DNA of 64,000 nucleotides, taken from the NCBI GenBank assembly GCA_033816765.1, contig CM066287.1, positions 2,356,001 through 2,420,000 on the forward strand. The letters are read 5' to 3'. The stretch comes from Nothopassalora personata. Taxonomy: Eukaryota; Ascomycota; Dothideomycetes; Mycosphaerellales; Mycosphaerellaceae. Made by a program: the position numbers and the translations under genes. Numbering within the stretch: position 1 is the stretch's first letter; the number at the start of each line of letters is the position of its first letter. The notes beneath the pieces are model-generated. The model had not been told where the DNA came from. It saw nothing but the letters and a program-made list of their open reading frames with translations, and did not search any database. Below are positions 9,626-18,986 of the stretch, piece after piece.

Positions 9626-11417
9626 TTTGAGCCAGTGTGAAAAAGCTGTTGAGCGTCTGCGAATTCGTTACTGTCCCTACATTATGATTTGATGATGTCT
9701 GTTAATGTCAGTGAAGTCGATCCAGTTGACCTCGGATGCACGGCAAAAGTGGAGAGAGAAGCCGATCTCGCTTGGCTTGACTGCAACATCTACTACCATT
9801 TGACATACACTTCTTGCAGAGTACATGTATACTGTTACTGATCACACACCCGTAGCAACAAATGGTCTAATATTTCGGCGAAACGCATCCTGCCACGCCG
9901 GTCGGGATCTCCGATGCATGATCGTAACGTAGAAGACTCGTGCTACCCGAGCACGTACGTACACATACAGATTGCAGATGACCAACCCAAGACTTCTCCT
10001 CTGGAATGTATATGTGGCCAGGGATATGCTGCCTTGACGATTCAATCAGGATGATGGCGCCACGTCACCTGAATCAGCATATCAACTTTACCGACGCGAC
10101 GACTCTTCGTTCATCTTGAAATTTGTCAGCCATATATGGTGAGTCTGAGCTGTCTATCTTGGCTTCACCTTGTTTTGCACAGCCGCGGGCCCAGCGGCTC
10201 ATCTCTATTGTCGATGATATTTGAGCAAACATCTTGGCACCTACATTAAGCTTATCGATTGACAACCTTCGAGGCGCTGGTCCAGCTGCACCACCAAGGT
10301 GACGAATGCGTACATTGTTGGAAGGGTTCATACTGCGAGTGATATGCAGGAGTTCTGCACACTGATGGTCGATCGGTCCCAATCAAAAGCTCGCGTGCCG
10401 TGATGGTGGTCAGATGTCCGTAAGATCACCAGAGCTGCTCGTGGTCCTGTTGAGGGCATCACGCAGAACTCTTTGAAGGAGACCTTTGCCCTGCCTGCGG
10501 TCAAGTATTGCTAATATTTGAGCGCAGCAGTCGGACTCTGCTGCAGGGCAACATGCCACTATGGGAGCTGAACCAGACTGTTTGGACACAAGTAACATGT
10601 CGAGAAAAGCGTTCGTTCTACGAGTCGTGCGCCGACTGTATTTCATAGCATCCTTCATATAACTGTGCGCTAGCCACCTATGGCTCCTGCAAAACAGAGT
10701 CAGGGGTATCCGGCGCGAAGCTCTGTAACATGAAGTCTTTGAGCTTCGCACTCGTACCTCGGAGCCATGTTACACTCTCCCAGCTATGACCCGGCAGTTC
10801 GGGTTCGTACCTGCGCAATTGGCTCTTTCCGAATGCACTTGCACCAGGTCTCGATATTCGATTCCCGGTTGTTGGCACCCTCGAATGTGTATCAAGAAGT
10901 ATCGCCGATGTCTTTGCTAGCAGCCACACGTTGAGCTCATAATAGGCATGGTGCAATCGCAATAGTGTTTAGACTGCAGGGCCCAGCAATGTTCAGGTCG
11001 CCAGTGACCCTTCGAGCCATTGAATATGTAGCCTTTCCGAATATTGGAGGTTGCTTGTCATACGAACAACGTGATGAGTGGAGGTCAAACACTACAGGAG
11101 GATGTTGCTCCGTTTCTCCCATGATGCTACGTATCTCTGCTAGCCGCGAAGCCAATGCCATTCAAGCTCAGGATGGAAATCCGCAGCCAGATGCGAGCCG
11201 ACATCATTAATCGACAATGGGCCAACCAGAAGGCCAAAAGACAGTTCCCAGACTCGAGATGCTTCTGGGAAGGTGGCTGCAGGGTGACGAAGAATATGGA
11301 TGGGGTGCTGTGGTGGCATAGCTGACGCAATGCTGTCCCAGAGGAATAGTAGCGTGTAGGATAAGTGACATGTCGAGGCAGGCATCCGAGCATAATGTAA
11401 TCTGTACCATCTCACGT
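9626..11417. other. 1.8-kb stretch without a recognisable gene
   Basis: The proximal part is the enoyl-CoA hydratase/isomerase promoter. From about 11420 down to 10074 the minus strand carries a chain of overlapping 70-110-codon open frames in different phases. None has a motif I recognise, and they may be chance, a decayed gene or an intron-rich gene I cannot assemble. Confidence 0.4.
9730..9735. promoter_or_regulatory. CCTCGG fatty-acid-response-type hexamer
   Basis: CCTCGG occurs 105 bp upstream of the enoyl-CoA hydratase/isomerase ATG. The same motif in reverse orientation lies in the promoter shared by the two neighbouring beta-oxidation genes. It matches the FarA/FarB core known from Aspergillus. 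A hexamer alone is weak evidence. Confidence 0.35.
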
Positions 11418-12086
11418 TCACATCAAGAACTTGGGCCTCGACGTATTGGCGGCTGGCTCCTTGCCGTCCGCTGAGGCGTCCTGAACCGAGCCCATCGCCC
11501 GGGTCTTTTCTTCAACTTTCAGCTTAGTCTCCTCGGCCTTGGCTGCGCGCTTGGCGTCTCTCTTCTTCCTTCCTTCCCACAACATATCCGTGCTCTCGAG
11601 CTCCTGCATGACTTGCTCCCACTCCTTCTCCTGCTCTGGATCACCAGTGCCGAGCGCTTTCTTCACATCGACATCCTCGCCATTCTTCACTTTCTGCACG
11701 ACTTCACGCAGCAGTTCCAGCCTAGCGTCTGTCTGCCGGGTAAAGTTCAGCATTTCTCTTCGAATGCTGAGGATGTTGATCGCGTTTGAGCCAACGAATA
11801 TGCCGAGAAACAGGAAGATAAGGCCGGTACGTCGCTCTTCGGCTCCAGCATCTCTGATGTCTGCCCTTCGTACAGCTTCGGCTTCATTTGCAGGCCTCCG
11901 CAGGAAGGATGGGATCAAAGACGACCAGAAGGAGGGATTTGCGACTCGTGGCAATCGTGACCCTTCTGCATAGCGCAGCCTTGTCGTTCCGCTGTGCTGG
12001 CTGCGGAGATTGAGCGTCCTTGTGCAGCTTGCGCACACATGGCGAGGTGCCAGCAGTGCACCCGAAGGGGCCATGGTGTATGTCAT
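11418..12086 (-). CDS. Small mitochondrial-type membrane protein, DUF5321-like
   Basis: This single exon encodes 222 residues. A second ATG at 12074 (CACCATGG context) would give 218 residues and may be the true start. The N-terminus (MAPSGALLAPRHVCASCTRTLNL) is basic, hydroxylated and poor in acids, like a mitochondrial targeting sequence. A conserved-looking SFWSSLIPSFLRR segment precedes one membrane helix (LIFLFLGIFVGSNAINIL, about residues 89-106). A charged coiled-coil-like region follows (LELLREVVQKVKNGEDVDVKKALGTGD). From memory this architecture matches the fungal family DUF5321, of unknown function. Its start lies 176 bp from the separase start on the other strand. No enzymatic motif is visible. 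Confidence 0.7.
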   Translation of the reverse strand: MTYTMAPSGALLAPRHVCASCTRTLNLRSQHSGTTRLRYAEGSRLPRVANPSFWSSLIPSFLRRPANEAEAVRRADIRDAGAEERRTGLIFLFLGIFVGSNAINILSIRREMLNFTRQTDARLELLREVVQKVKNGEDVDVKKALGTGDPEQEKEWEQVMQELESTDMLWEGRKKRDAKRAAKAEETKLKVEEKTRAMGSVQDASADGKEPAANTSRPKFLM

Positions 12087-12262
12087 CGTGAAGAAGTCGT
12101 TCTCGGGGGTCCAAATGTTCCAGATCTTGACCCGAGAAAGCTTTTCTATCCTGGGCTAGCAGCATCGCGATCACCGGGCGTGTCCATGGCAACACCCGCT
12201 GGTGCATCGGTGCATCTCCAACAACCGAATCTCGTGTCCATCATCACCACGCGTCTGTCTGT

Positions 12263-15200
12263 ATGAAATCCATATCCATGTCTAGTAGAGGACATCGAGA
12301 CGATCATATGGCGACAGCGGCCGCAGCAGAGGACGTAAAAGCGGCGATCACGAGTGGCAGCGCTTCAACATCCACCATAACAACACTGCAAACTTTACTC
12401 TGCGAAGTACCGCCACGGCCGACTTCAGCCAAGACTGGACCTGCATCAGCTTCTACAGCCCAACGTGGTACTGCGACACGAGCACCTGTTCAGTCAGTAA
12501 GGTGCCCACAGGCGGCGAGAGGACGCAAACAGCCTGACGTTCAGGTCTTGGAGGATGTACGAACCACTTTGCCATTGAAAGCACGATATGCTCTCGCTAC
12601 GGACATCGTCAACACCACCCTGAAGGTACTCGGCGATGCTGCGAAATCGGGACCAAAACATCGTCGAAGACGGTCTTCCTTGCAGGAACATGTGACTCCA
12701 CAGCGAAATTCAAGTAAAGCGCTCCAGCTCAGGAGCGCCAACGCCACACCAGCACCTTCGCCAGCAGGCAAGAACCCACGAGCGCAAAGACGGCCGTCTC
12801 AAAGCTCGGTGACGAGCAAGTTGGCGGGTCCAAGCCATCTAGAATGCGTTGCAGAATGTGCCAGACTCGGATTTGCTTGCTTGCGGTCTACGGATGTGGG
12901 TGAATTGGGTCTTCGCCAGCTGCCGTCATGGCAGCTGGAGAATGGCATGCTTTCACTCTGTGGCAAACTGTTGAACCTGGGCTTCCGTTCCCTCGCTGCG
13001 AAGCAGCTCCGAGCGGTCAAACACAGTCTGGAGACCACGGCACGGACAACACCAGATTGTAGACCGGACAATGCAACCTCTTCGAAGCCTGCTCAGGATG
13101 CACACCATTGGACTCTTCTGCTGCTGCACCAAGATGTCCACGCTTCGCCATCGGCACTCCCAACAGTCATATCTTATCAGCTACACGTAATGCAACTGCT
13201 GGTTCTCATTAGTGACGGAAGTAATATCGACAAAGCGGTCGACTTCTTGTGTACAGGGAAGCTGGAATCGCCCTCTGGCGCGATCCTGCGACATCTCGAA
13301 AACGGAGCAGACCCGAATAAAGCTGGAAAGCAACTCGAGGCTCTATCTCGATCGATGCTGCAACTATGTCCTAGCGTGTCAGCAACGGCAGACGAACAGG
13401 CCAAGGACAGAAGCCTCTATGCATCCCCTCTATCTGTCTTCCGACTTCAGGTTGCTTCCTTGTGTCTACAGCAGCAAAGCCGGAAACTGATGAAGCGAGC
13501 CGATGACATCGAGAAAGATATCGTCGAGCCATTCTCAAGATGCTTGTCCACCCTTTTGCGCCGAACAAGCTCGCGAAGCGATGCGCCCAAGCTGCTGGAG
13601 GCGTGTACAGCAAGTTACCAAGCTTTGGACATACAAACAGAAGACACCACCGGGTGCACCAGCGCCTATTTCACAATACTGATCACACTATCAAGAATAG
13701 CTCAAATGGCCGGGTTGCAGGACCAAGCGAAGCAATACGCAGAGATGGCGCTCAAGCAATGTCACAAGCTCGAAAAGTCCCATGCACGTTACATTGCTGC
13801 TTTGTCGCGACGAGCATGTGCTTTGGCGGCTTCAGGAGAACCTTCGAAGCCCAAGTCTGCTGAATGGGATCTAGATGCTGTCGCGGAGACATTGCAGAAG
13901 AATCTATCTGGTACTTCGTCCGACTATGAGACCCTGCTACTAGAGCTGTCGCAACTAGTCCGACTCCCGCTACATGACTGCACCGAGCTTGAGACACACA
14001 AGCGCGTACTCTGCGCCGCAGCAGCTTTCGCCTCGAGTTACGTACGTGTGTGTTCAGCAAAGAATGCAGCCATCTCGCAGGAGATCGTCCATCGGGCGCT
14101 GTCGGGCTGCGGTTCAAGTCAAGATATGACCTCTTGGGTCACACGAGATACTGCGTCAGTTATGATCAAGTCCGGCGCTCTTCGCAGGCTTGCAGACAAG
14201 GCGGCTTCTTCTTCTCTGGAAACGGTCTGCAGCTCTTCTGGCACCGCTATAGCGTGTGGCAGGATCGTCAAGATCTTGGTCACGAAGGCAGTCACTGCTG
14301 GATCGGAGAAGAGTGCAAGCTATATTGTGGATGACGATGATCTGGAAACAGCAGAACGTGGCGTCCTCCTCGAGTGGCAACTGAAGTGCTCGGTGGATTT
14401 TGCCCACAAGCCAAAGTACAGGCAAGCTCTCTCGAAGCTCATGCAGGAGCTTCTATGGCGACTGTCGAAGACGTATGATGCGGTCGTCTATCCACTACGT
14501 AGAGCCAGACTGTCAGTATTTGTCCTACGTGTCCAAGAGGAGTATCCTGAGCTCTTGCCGCCGCACTCGACGGCCGCCTTCGGCACATCGACACTCGAGT
14601 GTTTGGTGGACTTGGCCAAAGACGAAGGTCTCAAAGGCTACCTACCAGACCTGCAAGCCACTCTGAACCTGTCACGAGCCTTCCACGATGGCTGCCCTTC
14701 GTTTCGACAGATACGACCATGTTTGGACGTTTGGAACACCCTCCTCGAAACGGCTGAAAGCTCGGCAGACATTCGTGCTGTGATAGATAGTCCGGTCGTG
14801 CTCATAGCCCAGTTGACGTCTCTAGAGGAGTACTTTGGGATGCTGGGTGATGATGTCTCACGTCTTACAGTGAGTACTGCACTTCATCGGTACACCAAAC
14901 TATCGGGTACTGTCATAGAACATTGTAACAGCGGGATCAAGGTCGCACGAGCAAACATGGCGCTTGGCTATGGCGAGACTGCGCGAGACGCACTACGTAC
15001 GCCCACGGAGCAGCTTCAAAACGATGGGAATGCGCTAGCTATAGAGCTCATCGACTGCCACTTAGCCAAAGCCGAGTGTACGCTTCTGCTGGATGAGGTG
15101 AACGAATGCCGCGACGCCTTAATGGCTGCACACCAAGCGCGTCAAAAGATACCTCCTCACGCCGTCAGGTCGGTACATTCACAAAGATACAAGATTATTC

Positions 15201-18200
15201 ACGGTAGAGCATGGTTGTTGCAATCGCGCTTTCTGATGGCAACGGGGCTGCCGCGCGATGCACTGCGCGCTGCCAAGCACGCATCGAAAGTCTTGAACAG
15301 TATCTGGGCTGGGCTGGAGCGCAACGATCAATCTGCGGCATCCCAAGTCACTGAGCATGGACCAGAGCCAAAGGACCCTCCTGTGGATGCTCTAACTGCC
15401 AAAGTCAGCAAGCTGAATCTTAAACCCGCAGGCCAAGGACCGTCCAGCAAGAAGACCGAGCTACGAGGAGCCACTTTTTGGCCTGTCGTGAGACTTCTAT
15501 GTCAATCATCCTTACATCTAGCAGACATGTACACGCATCATGGTATCTACAATGAAGCAAATCACGCATCAGAGCAAGCACTCAAGATTGCTGATGCGGT
15601 GGGGGCTCGGGGACTGTTGTCAGACATCAGGGCTCATCGTGGTCTATTCCTGGCATACGCGGGTCGATTTGAAGACTCCGAGCTTTGTGTGGAACAGGAC
15701 GACCCGTCAGAAGAGGAATCGCCATCATTCTCGAGCATCGAGCGATCGAAAGCTAAGGCACTTGCTGGTGCACAGCGAGGTGAACCAAATGTGGCAGTGG
15801 CTCATCTCAAAGAAGCTGCTGAGGTTATCAAGACGCTGCTATCTCGGTATGACCGGCCGACAGTCACCAATGGACAGCTTCACGTTGAGGATGGACCATC
15901 GGGGGCAAAGTCTGGGACCACTCGACCAGTGGTATCAGCGTCTAGGGTCAGAGCGCCATCTCGCACCACCACCAACAAACCAACGAAGGCTCGAACTGCC
16001 ACTACAAAGTCGATGGGAAGTTCTACTGCTGTCTCAAAAGCCACAGGGAGAGGAGACAAGGTTGTGGCTACTGCTTATGTGTTGCAAAAAGTCCAAGCTG
16101 AACTTGCCTTCTATGAGGCCGCGATCGACATCAAATACGGTGGCAAGAGCAGCAAAGATCTGCATGAACTGCAAGAGGCCTACGCTGGACTGTGTCGCGG
16201 CCGTCAGTGGCGGTCATTGGAACAAGATGTGCTCCTAAGCAAGAACATTAAGGCTCTCGAGGCAGACTTTTCGCTTAGTGTCTTGACAGAATCTGTCTTG
16301 TCCTATCCGGCGCTTCAGCTGATCGTTTCTATTGAAGTATCGACGACATCACCAGCTGCGATGAAGCCACCGGCCAAGCACTCGAAGTCTACTGCAGGCA
16401 TCAAGAAGATGGTCCACAAAGCGCCGACGTCCGGCGATCTTCTGCCATCTTTGACCAAATCCGTTCTGGATGGCGACTCCGACGGCGTCACATCGACAAC
16501 AGAGGCACACAAGCGTCATGATCTGCTGTCAGCGGCGTGCATGATCACGTCCGCGACGTCCACGTCAAGCTCTCGGAACAATACAGATCTTATGCAAGCA
16601 TTGTCATCTATAGACAGGGGCCGCATTCATGCTTCACAAAGCATGATGACAGTGGCCTGCCTCGAGCGTGATTCCCATAGAATATGCAACTCCCTCGCAT
16701 GGCCAGATGAGCAAGTCTCGATCTCGCCCCGACCTGCAGCATCGGCTTCCTTCCGAAGCGAGTATGTTGACGTCCTGCCTCGAAGCTGGACAGCAGTATC
16801 GATGTGCCTTAGCGAATCGTGCGAAGAGCTGTATATTGCCAGGTACCGAGGCTCGCAGACTCCATTGGTCCTACGTATACCGTTCTCGCGCCAAAAGTCT
16901 GATGAAGCTGAGGAGGAACGATTTCTCTATGGAGATGGAAAGACTGAGCTGGAGGAAATCATCCGGCTCTCGAACTTCACCTGCCACAGTAGTCTTGACG
17001 TCAGCGCCAAAGGTGCGAAGACAAATTGGTGGGCTGAGCGCGAGGCACTCGACAGGAGGATGCATGAGCTTCTCATCAATATGGAGAATCTGTGGCTTGG
17101 TGGCTTCCGAGGCATTTTCTCGCAACATCGCCGGGATCAGGATCAGCTCGATCGCTTCAGGAGGGCGTTCGAGGCAATGCTGGACCGGCATTTGCCTTCA
17201 CGGCGAGGCTCAAAACGAGCGACGAACAAGCTCGTGCTCGACGATCAGATTCTGGAACTCTTCATTGGTCTTGGAAGCGACCAAGATGGCGAGCTGGAGC
17301 TTGACGAACTGCTTGGAGAGTTACTCTTCTTTGTCGTTGACATCCTCCAATTCAATGGGGAGCGTAACGCATACGACGAGGTCGACATTGATCGAATGGT
17401 AGTCGATGTACTTGATGCGATAAGAAGCTACCACGACTCGATTGAGGAGAAGGATGAGGAAGCGCATCTCATCCTGGTCCTTGACCGCCGCCTGCAAGCT
17501 TTCCCGTGGGAAAATCTGCCATGTTTGGAGCATGTCAGTGTCAGCAGGATGGACAGCATGCACTCTTTGCGGGAACGTATCATGGCCATGCGGCAACAAG
17601 TACAGGCATCGAAGGCAACTAAAGAAGATCGCTACCTCGTTACCCGTTCTTCTGGGACTTACATTCTGAACCCTGGCGGCGATCTCGAGTATACTGAAAG
17701 TACCCTAGTACCAGAACTATCACAACTTGCCAGTGCAGAGGCCGCCGACTGGAAGTCGATCGTTCGACAAGCTCCAAGCGAGGTTGACTTCAAGGCGGCC
17801 TTGTCGTCCTCCTCCACACTGCTGTATTTCGGCCACGGCGCCGGATCTCAGTACATTCGTCCAAGAGCCATCAGGCGGCTTGATAAGTGCAGCGAAGTGG
17901 TATGGTTGATGGGTTGCTCATCTGGCGCAGTCACCGAATACGGGAAGCTGGAACCATTCGCCGTGCCTCTAATGTACATGCTAGCAGGTCAGTCCCACGA
18001 ATCGCCGGAAGATGAGTCTACCCAAGTGACTGGAAAGTGCATGTCCGTCCTAGCAACGCTCTGGGACGTCACCGACAAAGACATCGACCGCTTCTCCCTC
18101 GCTGTGGGCGAGGACTGGGGTCTCTGGAAGGCTCAACAGACCTCTACCAAACCCCCTGCCAAGACGCCACGAAAGAAGGAGAAAGTAATTGCGCCTTCCA

Positions 18201-18421
18201 CGCCGGAGAAGACGTGCAAGACGCCCAAGACGCCCAAGGTCAAGAAGACGCCTGTGCCTCCCAAGACTCCTGTCAGGAGTGGTGGTGCGTCGCGGGAGAG
18301 AGGTCAGAAGAAGATGAGTCTGGTAGAGGCTGTGGCGAGGAGTCGTGAAGCGTGTTATTTGAGGTATCTGAATGGTGCCGCGCCAGTGGTGTACGGTATA
18401 CCTGTATACCTTGGTGATTAG
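12263..18421 (+). CDS. ESP1: Separase (cohesin-cleaving cysteine protease, peptidase C50)
   Basis: One uninterrupted exon encodes 2052 residues, typical for fungal separases. The catalytic domain is C-terminal: His1858 in YFGHGAGSQYI and Cys1885 in WLMGCSSGAV form the dyad, followed by LATLWDVTDKDIDRFS. The far C-terminus carries a Lys/Pro/Thr-rich insert (TPEKTCKTPKTPKVKKTP) and ends with ACYLRYLNGAAPVVYGIPVY. The N-terminal 1400 residues are helical and repeat-like, as expected of the TPR/ARM-like separase scaffold. Separase cleaves the kleisin subunit of cohesin at anaphase onset and is held inactive by securin until then. The Thr-Pro-rich insert could be phosphorylated by cyclin-dependent kinase (inference). 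The absence of introns across 6.2 kb is notable next to the intron-bearing neighbours. Confidence 0.95.
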   Translation: MKSISMSSRGHRDDHMATAAAAEDVKAAITSGSASTSTITTLQTLLCEVPPRPTSAKTGPASASTAQRGTATRAPVQSVRCPQAARGRKQPDVQVLEDVRTTLPLKARYALATDIVNTTLKVLGDAAKSGPKHRRRRSSLQEHVTPQRNSSKALQLRSANATPAPSPAGKNPRAQRRPSQSSVTSKLAGPSHLECVAECARLGFACLRSTDVGELGLRQLPSWQLENGMLSLCGKLLNLGFRSLAAKQLRAVKHSLETTARTTPDCRPDNATSSKPAQDAHHWTLLLLHQDVHASPSALPTVISYQLHVMQLLVLISDGSNIDKAVDFLCTGKLESPSGAILRHLENGADPNKAGKQLEALSRSMLQLCPSVSATADEQAKDRSLYASPLSVFRLQVASLCLQQQSRKLMKRADDIEKDIVEPFSRCLSTLLRRTSSRSDAPKLLEACTASYQALDIQTEDTTGCTSAYFTILITLSRIAQMAGLQDQAKQYAEMALKQCHKLEKSHARYIAALSRRACALAASGEPSKPKSAEWDLDAVAETLQKNLSGTSSDYETLLLELSQLVRLPLHDCTELETHKRVLCAAAAFASSYVRVCSAKNAAISQEIVHRALSGCGSSQDMTSWVTRDTASVMIKSGALRRLADKAASSSLETVCSSSGTAIACGRIVKILVTKAVTAGSEKSASYIVDDDDLETAERGVLLEWQLKCSVDFAHKPKYRQALSKLMQELLWRLSKTYDAVVYPLRRARLSVFVLRVQEEYPELLPPHSTAAFGTSTLECLVDLAKDEGLKGYLPDLQATLNLSRAFHDGCPSFRQIRPCLDVWNTLLETAESSADIRAVIDSPVVLIAQLTSLEEYFGMLGDDVSRLTVSTALHRYTKLSGTVIEHCNSGIKVARANMALGYGETARDALRTPTEQLQNDGNALAIELIDCHLAKAECTLLLDEVNECRDALMAAHQARQKIPPHAVRSVHSQRYKIIHGRAWLLQSRFLMATGLPRDALRAAKHASKVLNSIWAGLERNDQSAASQVTEHGPEPKDPPVDALTAKVSKLNLKPAGQGPSSKKTELRGATFWPVVRLLCQSSLHLADMYTHHGIYNEANHASEQALKIADAVGARGLLSDIRAHRGLFLAYAGRFEDSELCVEQDDPSEEESPSFSSIERSKAKALAGAQRGEPNVAVAHLKEAAEVIKTLLSRYDRPTVTNGQLHVEDGPSGAKSGTTRPVVSASRVRAPSRTTTNKPTKARTATTKSMGSSTAVSKATGRGDKVVATAYVLQKVQAELAFYEAAIDIKYGGKSSKDLHELQEAYAGLCRGRQWRSLEQDVLLSKNIKALEADFSLSVLTESVLSYPALQLIVSIEVSTTSPAAMKPPAKHSKSTAGIKKMVHKAPTSGDLLPSLTKSVLDGDSDGVTSTTEAHKRHDLLSAACMITSATSTSSSRNNTDLMQALSSIDRGRIHASQSMMTVACLERDSHRICNSLAWPDEQVSISPRPAASASFRSEYVDVLPRSWTAVSMCLSESCEELYIARYRGSQTPLVLRIPFSRQKSDEAEEERFLYGDGKTELEEIIRLSNFTCHSSLDVSAKGAKTNWWAEREALDRRMHELLINMENLWLGGFRGIFSQHRRDQDQLDRFRRAFEAMLDRHLPSRRGSKRATNKLVLDDQILELFIGLGSDQDGELELDELLGELLFFVVDILQFNGERNAYDEVDIDRMVVDVLDAIRSYHDSIEEKDEEAHLILVLDRRLQAFPWENLPCLEHVSVSRMDSMHSLRERIMAMRQQVQASKATKEDRYLVTRSSGTYILNPGGDLEYTESTLVPELSQLASAEAADWKSIVRQAPSEVDFKAALSSSSTLLYFGHGAGSQYIRPRAIRRLDKCSEVVWLMGCSSGAVTEYGKLEPFAVPLMYMLAGQSHESPEDESTQVTGKCMSVLATLWDVTDKDIDRFSLAVGEDWGLWKAQQTSTKPPAKTPRKKEKVIAPSTPEKTCKTPKTPKVKKTPVPPKTPVRSGGASRERGQKKMSLVEAVARSREACYLRYLNGAAPVVYGIPVYLGD

Positions 18422-18986
18422 GCAGCTTTTTGTCTTTTGGTGCAGCGTTTGAGCGAGGCGCTGCTGGCTTTTGTAGTATTTTCTAGCTGGGTCTGAAGCC
18501 TGATGCAGAATTATTATTATGTCTTTGTCTTGAGCCACTGCCCGCGCTGTATACTCATTGTCAACACTGACCCCAGTACCGTAGTGCAGCCAATATTCTT
18601 TCATACAGACATGGTAATGTTATGATATCGTAGTAAGCACTAAGATCGCACTGCAGCTTGCCGCTGGCGGGAGAATAGGAATGCGCAATGAGCTCGTGCT
18701 CGACGTACGAAGGAACACCATCCCAGTCAAGGCGCTATCGCCGCGTCCCATTGAGTCATGCCGTAGAGTATGAAGAAAAGTGAGGCGATCCGAGACGAAG
18801 AGTGCAGAAGAGGGCTAAAAGTTATTATATTGTCACAACACGGCGCTCTGGTATCTCATAGAAGTGAATCCGTCTTTCTTGGACAGTTCTGTAAAGCCCA
18901 CCCATCCTAACGTGAATCCCAAAGTCCCAGAGGGACGATGCCACCCAGTTCTCTGTCCTCGAACTTGTGATCTTAGATGACACTCC
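18422..18986. other. Convergent 3' region between separase and the RNA triphosphatase
   Basis: These 565 bp lie between two convergent stop codons. The stretch contains short AT-rich runs (ATTATTATTATG at about 18510) and no gene that I can support. Confidence 0.5.

Noticed and set aside
18050..18604. 184-codon minus-strand open frame
   Set aside because: Antisense to the separase catalytic region; Arg/Leu/Gly-rich composition comes from the reverse of Lys/Pro/Thr codons.
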